The translations under genes were made by a program, and so were the position numbers. The notes beneath the pieces are model-generated. The model was not told the origin of the DNA. It saw only the letters and a program-made list of their open reading frames with translations, and searched no databases. Of a stretch of DNA of 64,000 bases, positions 46,618-58,664 are shown one piece after another (positions within the stretch are counted from its first letter, which is position 1; each line of letters opens with the position of its first letter). Origin of the DNA: Galerina marginata (Eukaryota > Basidiomycota > Agaricomycetes > Agaricales > Galerinaceae); assembly GCA_023014335.1 (NCBI GenBank), contig JAECYW010000028.1, positions 186,001-250,000 of the forward strand. The letters are read 5' to 3'.

Positions 46618-48100
46618 TCTTTATAATCCCAGAACTTAGTCAAAATTTTGATTCATTCATTCATTCATTGATTCATCCATCAACACCGCGGGAAAAAAAT
46701 TCCAAAAAGATCAATAGGCATCATTTAAAAGTAAAACAGGTTTTACCACTCTTGAACCATAATTTGTTGCATTCCATCAATTTATAAAGATGGTATCTAC
46801 ATTTGAAATATATATATTTTTTTAAAAAAAAATTGATGTTAAGTATACTTTGAGCATTAATGTATCAATTGTCATGATTTTGACATTAAAATTTTTGAAA
46901 ATCTTTAAGACTTTAAAGGTCCTACATTTCATATTTTTTTGGGAACCACTTTTATGGGAATTGACATAGTAATAATCAAAATACAGTAATTAGACAGAAG
47001 TTAGTGTAACTGGACCAAAGAGAATGTGGCTGTGCATTTTACCATTGCAAAGACCTAAATTTTAGAATTTTTTTGATATTACTTCCATAAGAATTGACTG
47101 AGAAATGGTTGAGATACAGTGAAAACAAAGTTTTGGTGTGGCTGCGCAAAATACCATGTGGCTGTGCATATTACCATTGCAAAGCCCTGATTTTTACAAT
47201 TTTTTTGATATTATTTTTGTCAAATTTGACATAGTACTGACGTTCCAAATGTATATTTCAGGTTTTTTTTTTTTTTTTTCCGGGTGCCGGCCCGGAGCAC
47301 AGTCCCGACTGTGCTCCGGTTCCTCCGGGCCGCCACACAGAAATATCGTTTTCAGTGTATTTCAATGATTACTGCGTCAAATTTGACAAAAATAATATCA
47401 AAAAAATTGTAAAAATCAGGGCTTTGCAATGGTAATATGCACAGCCACATTGTATTTTGCGCAGCCACACCAAAACTTTGTTTTCACTGTATCTCAACCA
47501 TTTCTCAGTCAATTCTTATGGAAGTAATATCAAAAAAATTCTAAAATTTAGGTCTTTTAAAGCCTCAAATTTTACATATTTTTTTCAAAATATCAAACTT
47601 ATGAGAACAGAAACATTAATCCCTAAGATACACTGAAATTATTAGTATATCTCAGTCATTACTAGGTCAATTCTCACCAAGATAATCTCAAAATAATTGT
47701 AAAATTCAGGCCTTTGAAGCAATAATATATGCACAGCCACCTTAAAAAACAAGTTGTTAGCTTCTTACTCTGACTGCAACAATGTTAAAGCATTATGAGC
47801 TAATAAATACTCATGTGATTAGAATTTGGATATAATAAATCAGTTTATTGTGGCTGTGTTGAGAGTTTATTATTATTGTGAAGCTCTAAATTTTACAATT
47901 TTTAAGATATTATTTTTGTGTGAATTGACCCAGTAATAACTAAGATACACTGAAAATAATTGTAATTTACACAGGCTAACAAATGCTTGTGGCTGTGCCA
48001 GATACAATCATTTTGGGTCAAAGCCATATTTAGCCACATTATATAATCATTCCATGGAATGCACTGCCACTGATAGACAGCCTGCCCTAAAGTTTTTGTC
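46618..48100 (+). repeat. F2 leader with fold-back repeats
   Basis: Non-coding. Contains CAACACCGCGG, direct and inverted copies of the GTGGCTGTGC / GACCCAGTAAT module, and a GC-rich fold-back at about 47287-47335 (GGAGCACAGTC...GACTGTGCTCC). Fewer modules than in F copy 1, showing that the module number changes within this leader. Confidence 0.75.
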
Positions 48101-48108
48101 TATATAAA
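48101..48108 (+). promoter_or_regulatory. TATA box of the F2 replicase gene
   Basis: TATATAAA 49 bp upstream of the ATG at 48150, conserved in F copy 1 (11800-11807). Confidence 0.6.
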
Positions 48109-48149
48109 CACATTCAAGCTAAGATGTTTCTTTCTTCTTTACCATCATC

Positions 48150-51100
48150 ATGCATCCTCTAACTTGGCTCTTTTTGTTATGGCCTTTGGCTATACTCTAC
48201 TCTTATCTTGGCTATCCTTCTGGCTCTCAGGAATTCAGAGTGTTCTATAAATCTTCATATATTGAAATTATGACATATAAACCTCTATTTTCTTCTAGTC
48301 ACTCTGGATTGCTATTAGATGATCCCTTCCATCTAAACTATTTCATCCATAAACCTCCAAGTAATTCTGGGATAGAAACAGGCAAGTTGAAGTCTTAATT
48401 TTAAATTTAATAAATTCTAATATTCAATCAATATTTTAGTTCCAAAGAAAGTCTCTTCTATGGCATTAGCATCTCAAACTAATCTGGCATTCATATTTGA
48501 CACTGATTTGGCATTGACACTTGGCACTAATTTGGCATTATCACTTAATAGTGATATAAATTTATTATCTTCATTGACATTAGCACTTCATAAAAGTCTG
48601 ATACATAATTCACATTGGCATTGGCATGGTATTTCATGTGATATCAAATTTGGTATTTCATGTGAGATAACTTATAAACAATCTCAAAATCAACATATTT
48701 TTAATTGGAAAAAAATTGAGATATACTTAAAAAAAAAACTACTTCAACTTCAGACATCTTTTATTCTTGAATTCTACATTAGATTTATGCTTTCTATTTT
48801 GAATATGTCAGATATAATTTTAAAAAAGGATTTGCCTTACATCCAATGTCAAATACTAAATTTAAAATTTCAAAGAAACTGTTATTATCGGCATGATTTT
48901 AAAGCTAAAATGAACAAACTTAAGGGTCATACTATCATTGTTTATCCAGTTTCAATTCTTAAAGCTGTGATTATTCCACATTTATTTGCATCCAGTCTGA
49001 TTCATCAGTTTCTTTTGAAGCCAGTTTTCAAAATAGTCTATAAGATTATCAAACCTATAAAAATGGAAATTTGTAATATGATATTTGAAATTATAACCTG
49101 TTTTTCAGATATAAATGAATGTGAAACATCTAAAATCAGAATTGTAGGTGGTGGACCATCATATGAATTTACTTACAGTGAACTGGCATCCTATTCTTCT
49201 CAAGTTAAACCTAATGAAAAATACTTATTTCAGTCATATATACTTGAGTCAGAAAAATTATCTGTTTTAGAACAATCTTCAGATCTGATTGCCATTTCTG
49301 CAATACCTTTAAGTAATATTCTATCTCAATTAAATATTTCTCATCTAAAAACTATTGCCATTGCACATAAATTAAAAGTATCTTCAAAAATCAAAAATCA
49401 TGAACTTCAAACTATGATTGGATCACATATATGTTATTCTTGTCCTTTATATGTATGTATTTTTAAAAGTATTGATCAGACACAAAAACTAAAGAAGAAA
49501 AAGGCTGATAACTTAAAAGCAGTCAAAACATATCAAATTTCAAATGCTGAAAAATATAAATCTGATCATTTGCAAGCAGTCAAAAAAAATCAGATGTCTA
49601 ATCCTGAGAAATATAAATCTGATAATTTAAAAGCAGTAAAAACATATCAGATGTCTAATCCTGAGAAATATAAATCTGATAATTTAGAAGCAGTGAAAAC
49701 ATATCAATTGTCCAATCTTGAAAAATTTAAATCTGAAAATTTAAAAGCAGTAAAAAATTATCAGATGTCCAATTCTGAAAAGTTTAAGTCTGAAAATTTG
49801 AAAGCAGTAAAAAATTATCAAACATTAAATACTGAAAAATATAAGTCAGATCATTTAGCAGCAGTAAAAAAAAACCAACTAAAATCAGCAACTAAATTTC
49901 CACCTTCTTCATTGTCTGATCAACTTCAACATTTAATTATATCCAAATTTTGCAATGATACTAAACCTAATAAATTTGAAGAAGCTGGATGTTCAGTTTG
50001 TGGAAAACTAACATTTCTTATAGATCTATTAAAATTATCTGATTTAAATTTAAACCTTGATTTTTTGCATCAACCAGGTGTAACTCAAGTTGAAAGACAT
50101 TCATCAGATGACTCTTTTGAGGAAATTAATGGTCCTGTACTTGAACATAATTTGGATAGTATTTGTAAGTCTTGCTATAAATCTGTTTCAAAAGGAAAGA
50201 TACCTGTATTTGCATTAGCAAATGGAAAATGGTTGGGAAAGATACCATCTGAACTTCAAAATTTATCATATGCTGAACAATTACTTATTGCTCGTGTTCG
50301 GCATAATAGATGTTTGGTTAGAGTTTCATCTGGAATGCATAAAATGAGAGCTAATGCTATTTCATTTGCAAATCCAACACCTAAGATCTATAATATTCTT
50401 CCACCACCAATAGAAGAAATGGATGATGTGTTAGCATTTATTTATACTGGCCCATGTAAGCCTACTAAGTCTGATTTTGAAAGAATTCCACTTTTAGTTC
50501 GTCATAAAAAGGTTGCAGCTGCACTTGAATGGTTGAAATTAAATCATCAAGATTATTTTGACTTGGAAATTTCATATGAAAATCTAAAAGCCTATCCAGA
50601 AGATGTTCCACCAGTTGTAATTGATTATAAAGAATCAATTTCCAATAAAAATCCAGAATCTACTGCTGTAAATGATATGGAAGATGAAATTGGTACTGAA
50701 AATGGTCCTTGTCCTTTTGTAGTACATGGCTTGACTGGAGAAGAATATTCAACAAAAAGTCTTAAAGCTTTAAAAGCTATTGCACTTAAACATTTAACTG
50801 ATAATAAAAAAATTCTTGCAGTTGGACATGAAAAAAATCCACAATCAATTTATAATAATCCTCAACTTTTCCCTCAGATGATGCCTTGGTTATTCCCTTA
50901 TGGACTTGGTGGAATTGGAAACAAGCTTCAGAGAAATCATATATCTGACTTGGCTCATAAAAGACATTTGCTAATGTATTATGATAAAAGATTTCAGACT
51001 GATCCACATTTTCCACTTATTGCTTTTAATCATGAACAAATAAAAGAAAGTACAACAGCTGGATATTTACTAGCAAATAAACCTAAGTTTGATAATATTT

Positions 51101-54100
51101 CTAAAAGATTAATGGAAGTTGATGTTGGAGTTCTTACTAATTTAATCAAAAGAATGGAAGAAGGTGAAAGAGTAAAACCTGAAACTGATGAGGAAAAACT
51201 TTGCTTTCAGTTAATTAAAGACTTGGATCATGTTGGTGGATCAGTTAAAGGCTCAACTACAACCAAAAAATATATGCGCAATGAAATTTGGTCTTTGATT
51301 TCATATTTAGGTGCACCTTCATGGTTTATTACATTTTCTCCAGCTGATAATAAACATCCAATAAGTTTATATTTTGCAGATACTCAGGAAAAATTTAGCC
51401 CATTATTAAGAAATGAAAATGAGCGCTTTAGATTAATAGCTCATAATCCTGTAGCTGGTGCTAGATTTTTTCATTTTATGTGTGAAATGTTTATTAAACA
51501 TGTTCTTGGAGTTGGAGAAAATCATACTGGTCTTTATGGAAACACAAGTGCATACTATGGAACTGTTGAGCAACAAGGAAGGTTGACTTTACATATGCAT
51601 ATGTTACTTTGGTTAAAAGGTGCTTTATCTCCTCAGGAAATTAGAGATAAAATCATGGATCCAACCTCAGAATTTCAAAAGCAAATGGTTGAATATTTAG
51701 AAAGTGTTCATATAGGTGAATTTATGACTGGAACTCAGGAGGAAGTTGGTCAAAAAATCAATATTGAAAAAACTCAGAATAAAAATTATCAAGATCCAAC
51801 TCAGACTTTACCTGATCCACCACCTTCAGTATGTATAAATAAAAACTGTGAAAATAAAGACTGTACTGAGTGTAAAAATCTTGAAACTTGGTGGCAAAAG
51901 TTCAGAAATACTACAGATGATTTGATATTTAAGTCTAATGTTCACACTTGTAGAGGTTTCAAGTCTGATGAAAAAACTCCAAAAAAAGATAGACCTGGCT
52001 GTATTAATAAACATGGAAATTGCAAAGCCAGATTTCCTAGAGATCTTTTTGAACAAACACAAGTTGATCCTAAAACTGGTGCTTTAAATGTTAAAAAAGG
52101 TGAACCTTGGATTAATACTTTTACTCCAACAATAACCTATCTTTTAAGATGTAATTCAGATGTAACTAGTTTGCTTTCTGGTACAGCAATTAAAGCCATT
52201 GTAGCTTATATTTCAGACTATGTAACTAAGCCTGGACTTAAAACTTATAGTATATTTGATACTATTAGAAGTGTTTTTAATAGAAATACTGAGATGCTTG
52301 GTGGATCTTTAGAAAGAAAAGAAAAAGCAAGAAGATTAATTACACAGACTGTAAATTCTTTAACTGCTAAGATGGAAATTGGAGGTCCAATGGCTGCTTT
52401 GTATTTATTAGGAAATCCTAATCATTATACCAGTCATAAATTTATTCCTGTGTATTGGAAAAATTATGTAAGAGAAGTTCTTATGTCTTGGAAATCTGAA
52501 AAAGACTTGGAAGAAATTATTCCTGAGAAACTGGTAATTCAAAAAGATAAAGATGGCCATTATATAGGTTTTTCAGCAGTACATGATTATATGTATAGAC
52601 CTAAAATTTTTGAAGACAAAACATTATATGAATGGGTTCAAATGGCTACTAGAATTAAAGTTCCAAGTTTTAAAAAGCAAGATAAAGCTGACTCTGAAGA
52701 TGAATTAGATTTATTTAATCAAGAGTCTTTGGATCAAATTGTAAAACCAACTCAATCTAACAAGTCTAAAGTTATTATTGAAGAAGAAGATACTGCTGAT
52801 GAACTTAATATTTATTCTGAGCACTCTGATGAAGAAGAATCCAGTTTTGATAAAGAATACTCAGATGAAAGCAATGAATCTGACTTAGAAATATCAGATC
52901 TAGACAAGCCAGATTCAAAGCTTCATTCATTTTTAAAAGAACATCCTCTTTATAAAACTCATAAGACTCAATTTGATGAAAGAAAAAAAAATACTATACC
53001 AAATTTTGTAGGAGGTTCACTTCCAAGATGTGATCGAGGTGATAGAGAATATTACTGTGCAACTATGCTTACTTTATTCAAACCTTGGAGATCTGGAAAG
53101 GATTTAAAAAATACAGATTACAGCTGGGATGAAACTTTTAATTTATTTGAATTCACTGAACAGCAGAAACAGTATATGAAACATTTTAATGTCAGATATG
53201 AATGTAATGATGCTAGAGATGATTATTCTGCTCAACTTAAAAAAGGAAATACAAACAGTGGCTTGTTTCCTCAATGGATGAATTCTGAAATTCTTAATGA
53301 ACTTGATGATGATGATAAGTTTCAAGGTGATGACTTTGGTGATGATGAACCTGATGATGATAGAGATTTTAATGCAAGTAAATATAATACACTTGGAAGA
53401 TTAGGCAAACTCAGATATCAAGAAATGGAAGATACAAGAATTGGTGTAACTGAAGCTGGATGGCTTGATGATTCACCTAATGGACTTGAAAAAGTTTCTA
53501 AAATTCCAATTACTCCAAAAATATTACAAAAGGGTCCAAGCTGGAAAGTCAGTGTTGAAAATGAAAGAGAAAAAATCTTAACTGAAAGAGGAAAAAATAT
53601 TCCAGCCAAGTCAGGAAAAAATATAAATGATCCCAATGAAAATAATGTCCAACTTATTGATAGATCATACTTGAAGAAAAACTTTAGAGCTAAATTAAAA
53701 TCTGATAGAAAATTAATAGCTACTATTATTGAGAAATTTACTTTAAATACTGAACAAGAAAGAGCCTTTAGAATTGTAGCTAATCATTCAGTTGAATCTA
53801 AATCTGAACAACTTAGAATGTATCTTGGTGGTATGGGTGGAACTGGTAAATCTCAGGTCATTAAAGCATTGACAGAATTTTTTGAAGTTAAAAATGAATC
53901 ACATAAAATAATTGTTCTTGGTCCAACTGGGTCTTCAGCTGCTTTACTTAAAGGTTCAACTTATCATTCATTTCTTGGTATAAATCCTGGTGAAAACACA
54001 GCTAAAAAAATTGCTCAAGTTAAAGCTAAACTTGAAGGAGTTCATTATATATTTATTGATGAAGTATCAATGATGTCCTGTAATGATATATATAAAATTT

Positions 54101-56418
54101 CAGCTCAGCTGTCCAAAGCTTTAAATGCATTTGATCTTCCATTTGGTGGCATAAATATAATATTTGCAGGTGATTTTGCTCAATTACCCCCAGTTGGTGG
54201 TTCTTCATTATTTAGCCAAGCTGTAGGAACCCAATTACATTCAGGACTTAGTTTAAGTGGACAAGAAGCAGCTATTGGAAAAGCTTTATGGCATCAAGTT
54301 ACTACAGTTGTAATTTTAAGACAAAATATGAGACAAAAAGAACAAACCTCTGAAGATGCTGCTTTAAGAACTGCACTTATTAATATGAGATATGGAAAAT
54401 GTACACCTGAAGATATTATATTTTTGAGATCACTTCAAGCTGGAAAAAGACCTGGTCAGCCTAAAGTATCAGCTAAAGAATTTAGAAATGTAGCTATAAT
54501 TTGTGGCAGACATACACAAAAAGATGAAATAAATAATCTTGGGTGCCAAAGATTTGCAGATGAAACTGGTCAAAAATTAACACATTTTTATTCTATTGAT
54601 AAATGGGGAAAAGAAAAAGATCCAGCTTCAAAGTCTAAGTGGGGCAAGTCTAAATCTGCAGCCAAATTAAAACACAAGTCTAATGAGATTAAATTTGATG
54701 ATCAGCATGAAATATGGAAACTTAGACATGGTGCTACTGAAAATTTTGCTGGAAAATTATCTTTATGTCTTGGAATGCCAGTTATGATTAGAAATAATGA
54801 TGCCACTGAATTATGTATAACTAAAGGCCAAGAAGGAATTGTAGTTGGCTGGCAAGCTGAAACTGGTCCACATGGAAAAAGAGTCCTTGATACATTATTT
54901 GTTAAACTTATAAAACCTGCAAAAACAATTCAAATTCCTGGATTGCCCAAAAATGTTGTACCTTTGATGAAAAATACCAAAACAATTACTTGTATTTTTC
55001 CAAGTGATTTAAAAGAAAGTGTTGAACGTCAACAAGTCTGGGTTTTGCCTAATTTTGCAATGACTGATTATGCAAGTCAAGGAAAAACTAGACCTTATAA
55101 TGTGGTGCATTTAAGTAGCTGCTATTCACATATGTCATATTATACTTGTTTATCTAGAAGTGCAAGTGCTGCAGGAACAATAATTATGCAAGGCTTTGAA
55201 CCAAGTATTATTACTAAAGGATGTTCAGGTTATCTTAGACAGGAATTCAGAGAACATGAAATTCTTGATGATATTACAAGACTTAGATATGAAGACTCTT
55301 TACCTACCAATATTCAAGGGTATACTAGAAATACATTAATAAGACAATATCAACAGTGGAAAGGTGAAGATTATGTACCTGAAAAAGTTGATTCAGCTCT
55401 TAAATGGTCAGCTAGAGATCCAATGAATTTATTACCTATAATTACAGACAGTCCTTGGCAGATTATTGAATCTAAAAAGAAAAAAAATATAGCTAAGACA
55501 GCTCTTATTACTACATTTGTTCCTGCTAAAGGTAGTCAAGCTCTAAAAAGAAAACATAATGATACTGACTTGGAAAATAATAAAAGAATCAAGAATGATA
55601 CTATTACTTCAAATATTAGTGGGCCTATTGGATTGAAATGGGATAGTAAAAATTATAGTTGCTCATATGATAGCTTACTTGTGATTTTATATGATATTTG
55701 GAAAGAAAATCCAGATAAATGGACAGAAAACTTTGAGTCAATTAATGAAATTTATATGAAAAATTTAGCTAGTGGTTTTAAACAAGTTTATGAAGGCAGC
55801 AAGTCTTTGGAAAATATTAGAAATGATTTAAGACAAGATTTAAATAGTATTAGCTCTGATAAATTTCCAATGGGCAAAAATAATGCCAGTGTGGCTGAAC
55901 TTGCATTTGAATTATTAAAATCCAATAATGAAAATGCAATTTCTCAAATTTTCTGTAATTATTGTGACTACACTAGAATAGAATATTCTGATCATCTTGA
56001 ATATGTTTTTGATATAGAAAAGCACAAAGTGTCTTCAACTGAAAAATGGGGTAAAAAACTAAAAGGATCAACTTCTGAAAAATGCAATAACTGTCTTCAT
56101 AAGCTTAGCCATGAATTTCAGTATAAAGAAAGTCCAAAATTAGTAATATTAGAGTATCCATTTAGTAATATTGAAACAAGTCATAAAATTAAAATAAAAG
56201 GTGATAATCAGATGAATATTTTATCACTTAGAGGAATTGTTTATTATGGAGAAAATCATTTCTCATCTAGAATTATTTCCTTAGAAGGAAAGATTTGGTA
56301 TCATGATGGAATTGAAACAGGAAAAAAATCAATAGAAGATGGATATTTGTTTTCAATGGATAGTAAAACTCTAAAAACTTATCAAGAAAAGAATCTTGTA
56401 CTTGCTGTTTATGCATAG
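48150..56418 (+). CDS. Helitron2 replicase: DUF6570, HUH/Y2 Rep, Pif1 helicase and USP-like protease, 2736 aa
   Basis: Exon 1 (48150-48381) starts MHPLTWLFLLWPLAILYSYL, a hydrophobic signal-anchor-like segment. A 58-nt intron with GC donor (GCAAGT) and TTTTAG acceptor leads to exon 2 (48440-56418); both copies in the window share it and the frame. Domains in order: 19-aa repeats (residues about 435-565), CSVCGK/CKSC cysteine pairs with DUF6570 (about 590-790), Helitron-like N domain with LHMHMLLWLK (His1129, His1131), two-tyrosine motif YISDYVTK (Tyr1334, Tyr1338), an acidic linker, Pif1 helicase with GGMGGTGKS (Lys1881), FIDE, AGDFAQLPPV, RQNMR and YTCLSRS. The C-terminus has NYSCSYDSLL (Cys2485), two CxxC pairs, ENHFSS (His2684) and WYHDG (His2699), resembling ubiquitin-specific proteases. 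All catalytic motifs look intact. Confidence 0.9.
49510..49899 (+). repeat. Coding minisatellite, 57-bp unit, about 7 copies (F2)
   Basis: Encodes six full 19-residue units (NLKAVKTYQMSNPEKYKSD-like) and a degenerate seventh. Two neighbouring units are nearly identical at DNA level, a sign of recent unit duplication. The charged, Lys-rich repeats may form helices or bind nucleic acid; function unknown. Confidence 0.9.
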
Positions 56419-56553
56419 ATAATTAATTATATTAATATAATGGGTGGGTGGTTGGGATAATAATACTTTATATATCTAAATAATTAAATATGTACATTAA
56501 GCAGAAAAAAGGACGAATACATGCCATGCGAAGCAATGGCCCACTACACCAAG

Positions 56554-57247
56554 TAATATATATGGTGTTTGTGACTCACAGCTGTATGTCAGGTATTGTT
56601 GCAATGCACTCCCTCATAGTCCTGTGAGTCTTTTTTCACACTTTGCATCTGAGGCTACTTGTCCACAGTTATCAGGCGGGTTTCTCTTAAATTTCTGCTT
56701 CCTTCTTCATCTGTCACAATTTTATTCAACCAAGTATTGTATGTACAGGTACTGTACCATTTCATTCAATTGGTCTATCACACGTCACAGGGGCAGTGGT
56801 TCTGACCAAATTTTGCTGCCTGTCCCGCGTCACATCGCTTGTGGCTGCCAGTTCAGGACCATGTCACTCCCCTGGAGCGCTCTGTGGGGCGCTTACGCTC
56901 CGCATTTTGGACCAAATTTCAGTCACTGTCCCAGGTCCTGTATGAGTTGGCTGAACAGAAAAATTGGTCCATCAGGTCACAGGTTACACCCCTGGACCAA
57001 TTGAACAAAATAGTACAGTATTAAGGCCAAAAACTAGTCAAACTACCATGCTAACCAGTAAAAAAAGTCAGAAATCAACTTGTATGGGCTGTTTATGTCT
57101 TGATGAGAGGGTGATATACAGCATAGGATGGGGAGGGTCTTTTAAATGAGTGCCATTGTTGGGGAAGGGTGAATTTAGATGGTCGGCAGCTGATGCACTG
57201 AACTGCTTCATCAGCTGCTCACCTACTTGAGGACTTCAGTTCATGGG
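56554..57247. other. Spacer between F2 and G2, no gene recognised
   Basis: About 700 bp with short overlapping ORFs in two frames (for example near 56624-57004) but no family motif, intron pattern or repeat terminus. It may be unique target DNA. Confidence 0.4.
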
Positions 57248-58664
57248 TTACGAGTTCTTACGTAGTAAAAGAACTTGTTTTCCACACTTGATAGCAGAAG
57301 CAAATGATTCCTAACGCGAACGATGGAAATTCTCCCACTGCTTCATTTTTTGTGACTGACCCTGAATTAAAAGTCTACAAATTTTGTAATAGTGGAAATT
57401 TTTTTTGACAGTGAGAATGGCGTTGCTATGGGCTATTTTTAGCTTTTGTGTCTAAAAACCTAAGTTAGGGTTAGATCTTTTGTGCAGCGCTACTGACCAC
57501 TATGGCTAGTGTTCTTTTACAAAGCAAATATAAGTTCTAAACTAACTATTATAGACTGCTTGGAATTCTCTAGTCTACCAAAACACTAGAAAAGCACACT
57601 AAAAACCCTATTCTAGCCTATAAACAATCAACTAATATGTTCTACTAGGAAAAGAAGATATTTACCTGTAAAAGTACTCAAAACTTAGGTTTCTCTACTA
57701 AATTCTGCCTATAACTATATAGAAGACACAACAAAGACAACAAACCATGTAAAAGGCCACAAAAAGTGCCAGCAAGGCACTAGTATAGCCTAAGACTAAG
57801 GTAAAAGAAACCTAGAGAAAGAGGAACAACAGTTAGTAGGATACTTTGACCAGCATACCATGGTAGTCCTCTCAAGAGAGGTACACTATCATTCTATCCG
57901 GAATGACTGGCATGCTGGTAAAGAAGAAAGAAAGAAGTGATGAGCTGGCAGTTTATGACAGTGTGAAATGTGTCATGTGATTTTGTTTTTTTAGGGTTAA
58001 GGTTCCAATATGGCTGTGAGAGCTCCGTCGTGATGGAGGCCTCATAGCCACCAAATAACACCTAAGGTTAGGTTTATTTTGTATTTTAGCCATATTTCAC
58101 TGATTTTTTGATTAAATCCAATGATTCTAACACCAATAAAAAGGGAAAAATCAGATGGTTTCATATCAACAGACAGAAAGTTGAAAAAAATTCATTAAAT
58201 TAGATAATATATTAAAAAATGCGTATAATTCTACTGCTCTGCTTTATGTTATTCTACTTTTTCTTCACTTAGTTAAAAAACATTGCTCTGGTAATATTAG
58301 AAGTAAGATTTGGTACATCTGAGTTTGAAATTATTTCCCACAAGTCTTAAACATAATAAAAGTGGCTCAGATTGCGGAAATGACATGAAAAAGAAGTCAA
58401 ATCACTCAAAAAATGCACTTTTAATGTTATTGAACCAAGAGATCAATATTTATAGGTGTATGGCCATCCACAAAAGTCTTTAACTGTCTTAAATTACCAA
58501 ATTTCTTTAATTTAAACTATTAAAATATAAAAATCTCCTAATTTTGCAATTTTGCAGTCATGTGACCTTTGCGCACAGACCACCATTCTATAGCCCTGAA
58601 TTTTCTGTTTTTTATACATTTTATTTTAAAGAAATCCATGGATAACTCAGCTCAATAGAGTGAA

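Larger units (their letters stand above)
46588..56553 (+). mobile_element. Complete Helitron2-like element F2, about 10 kb
   Basis: 5' terminus TTATGAGTCC with hairpin (to 46617). The 3' region has AAAGGAC, then hairpin GCCATGCGAAGCAATGGC, and ends CCACTACACCAAG followed by T. The 3' copy of the asymmetric repeat reads GGACGAAT instead of GGACTCAT, a small decay. No target duplication: GAG before, TAA after. It encodes one very large intact replicase-helicase-protease and carries an AT-rich leader with fold-backs. It is the only candidate autonomous source for the E, F and G elements in the window. Confidence 0.87.
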
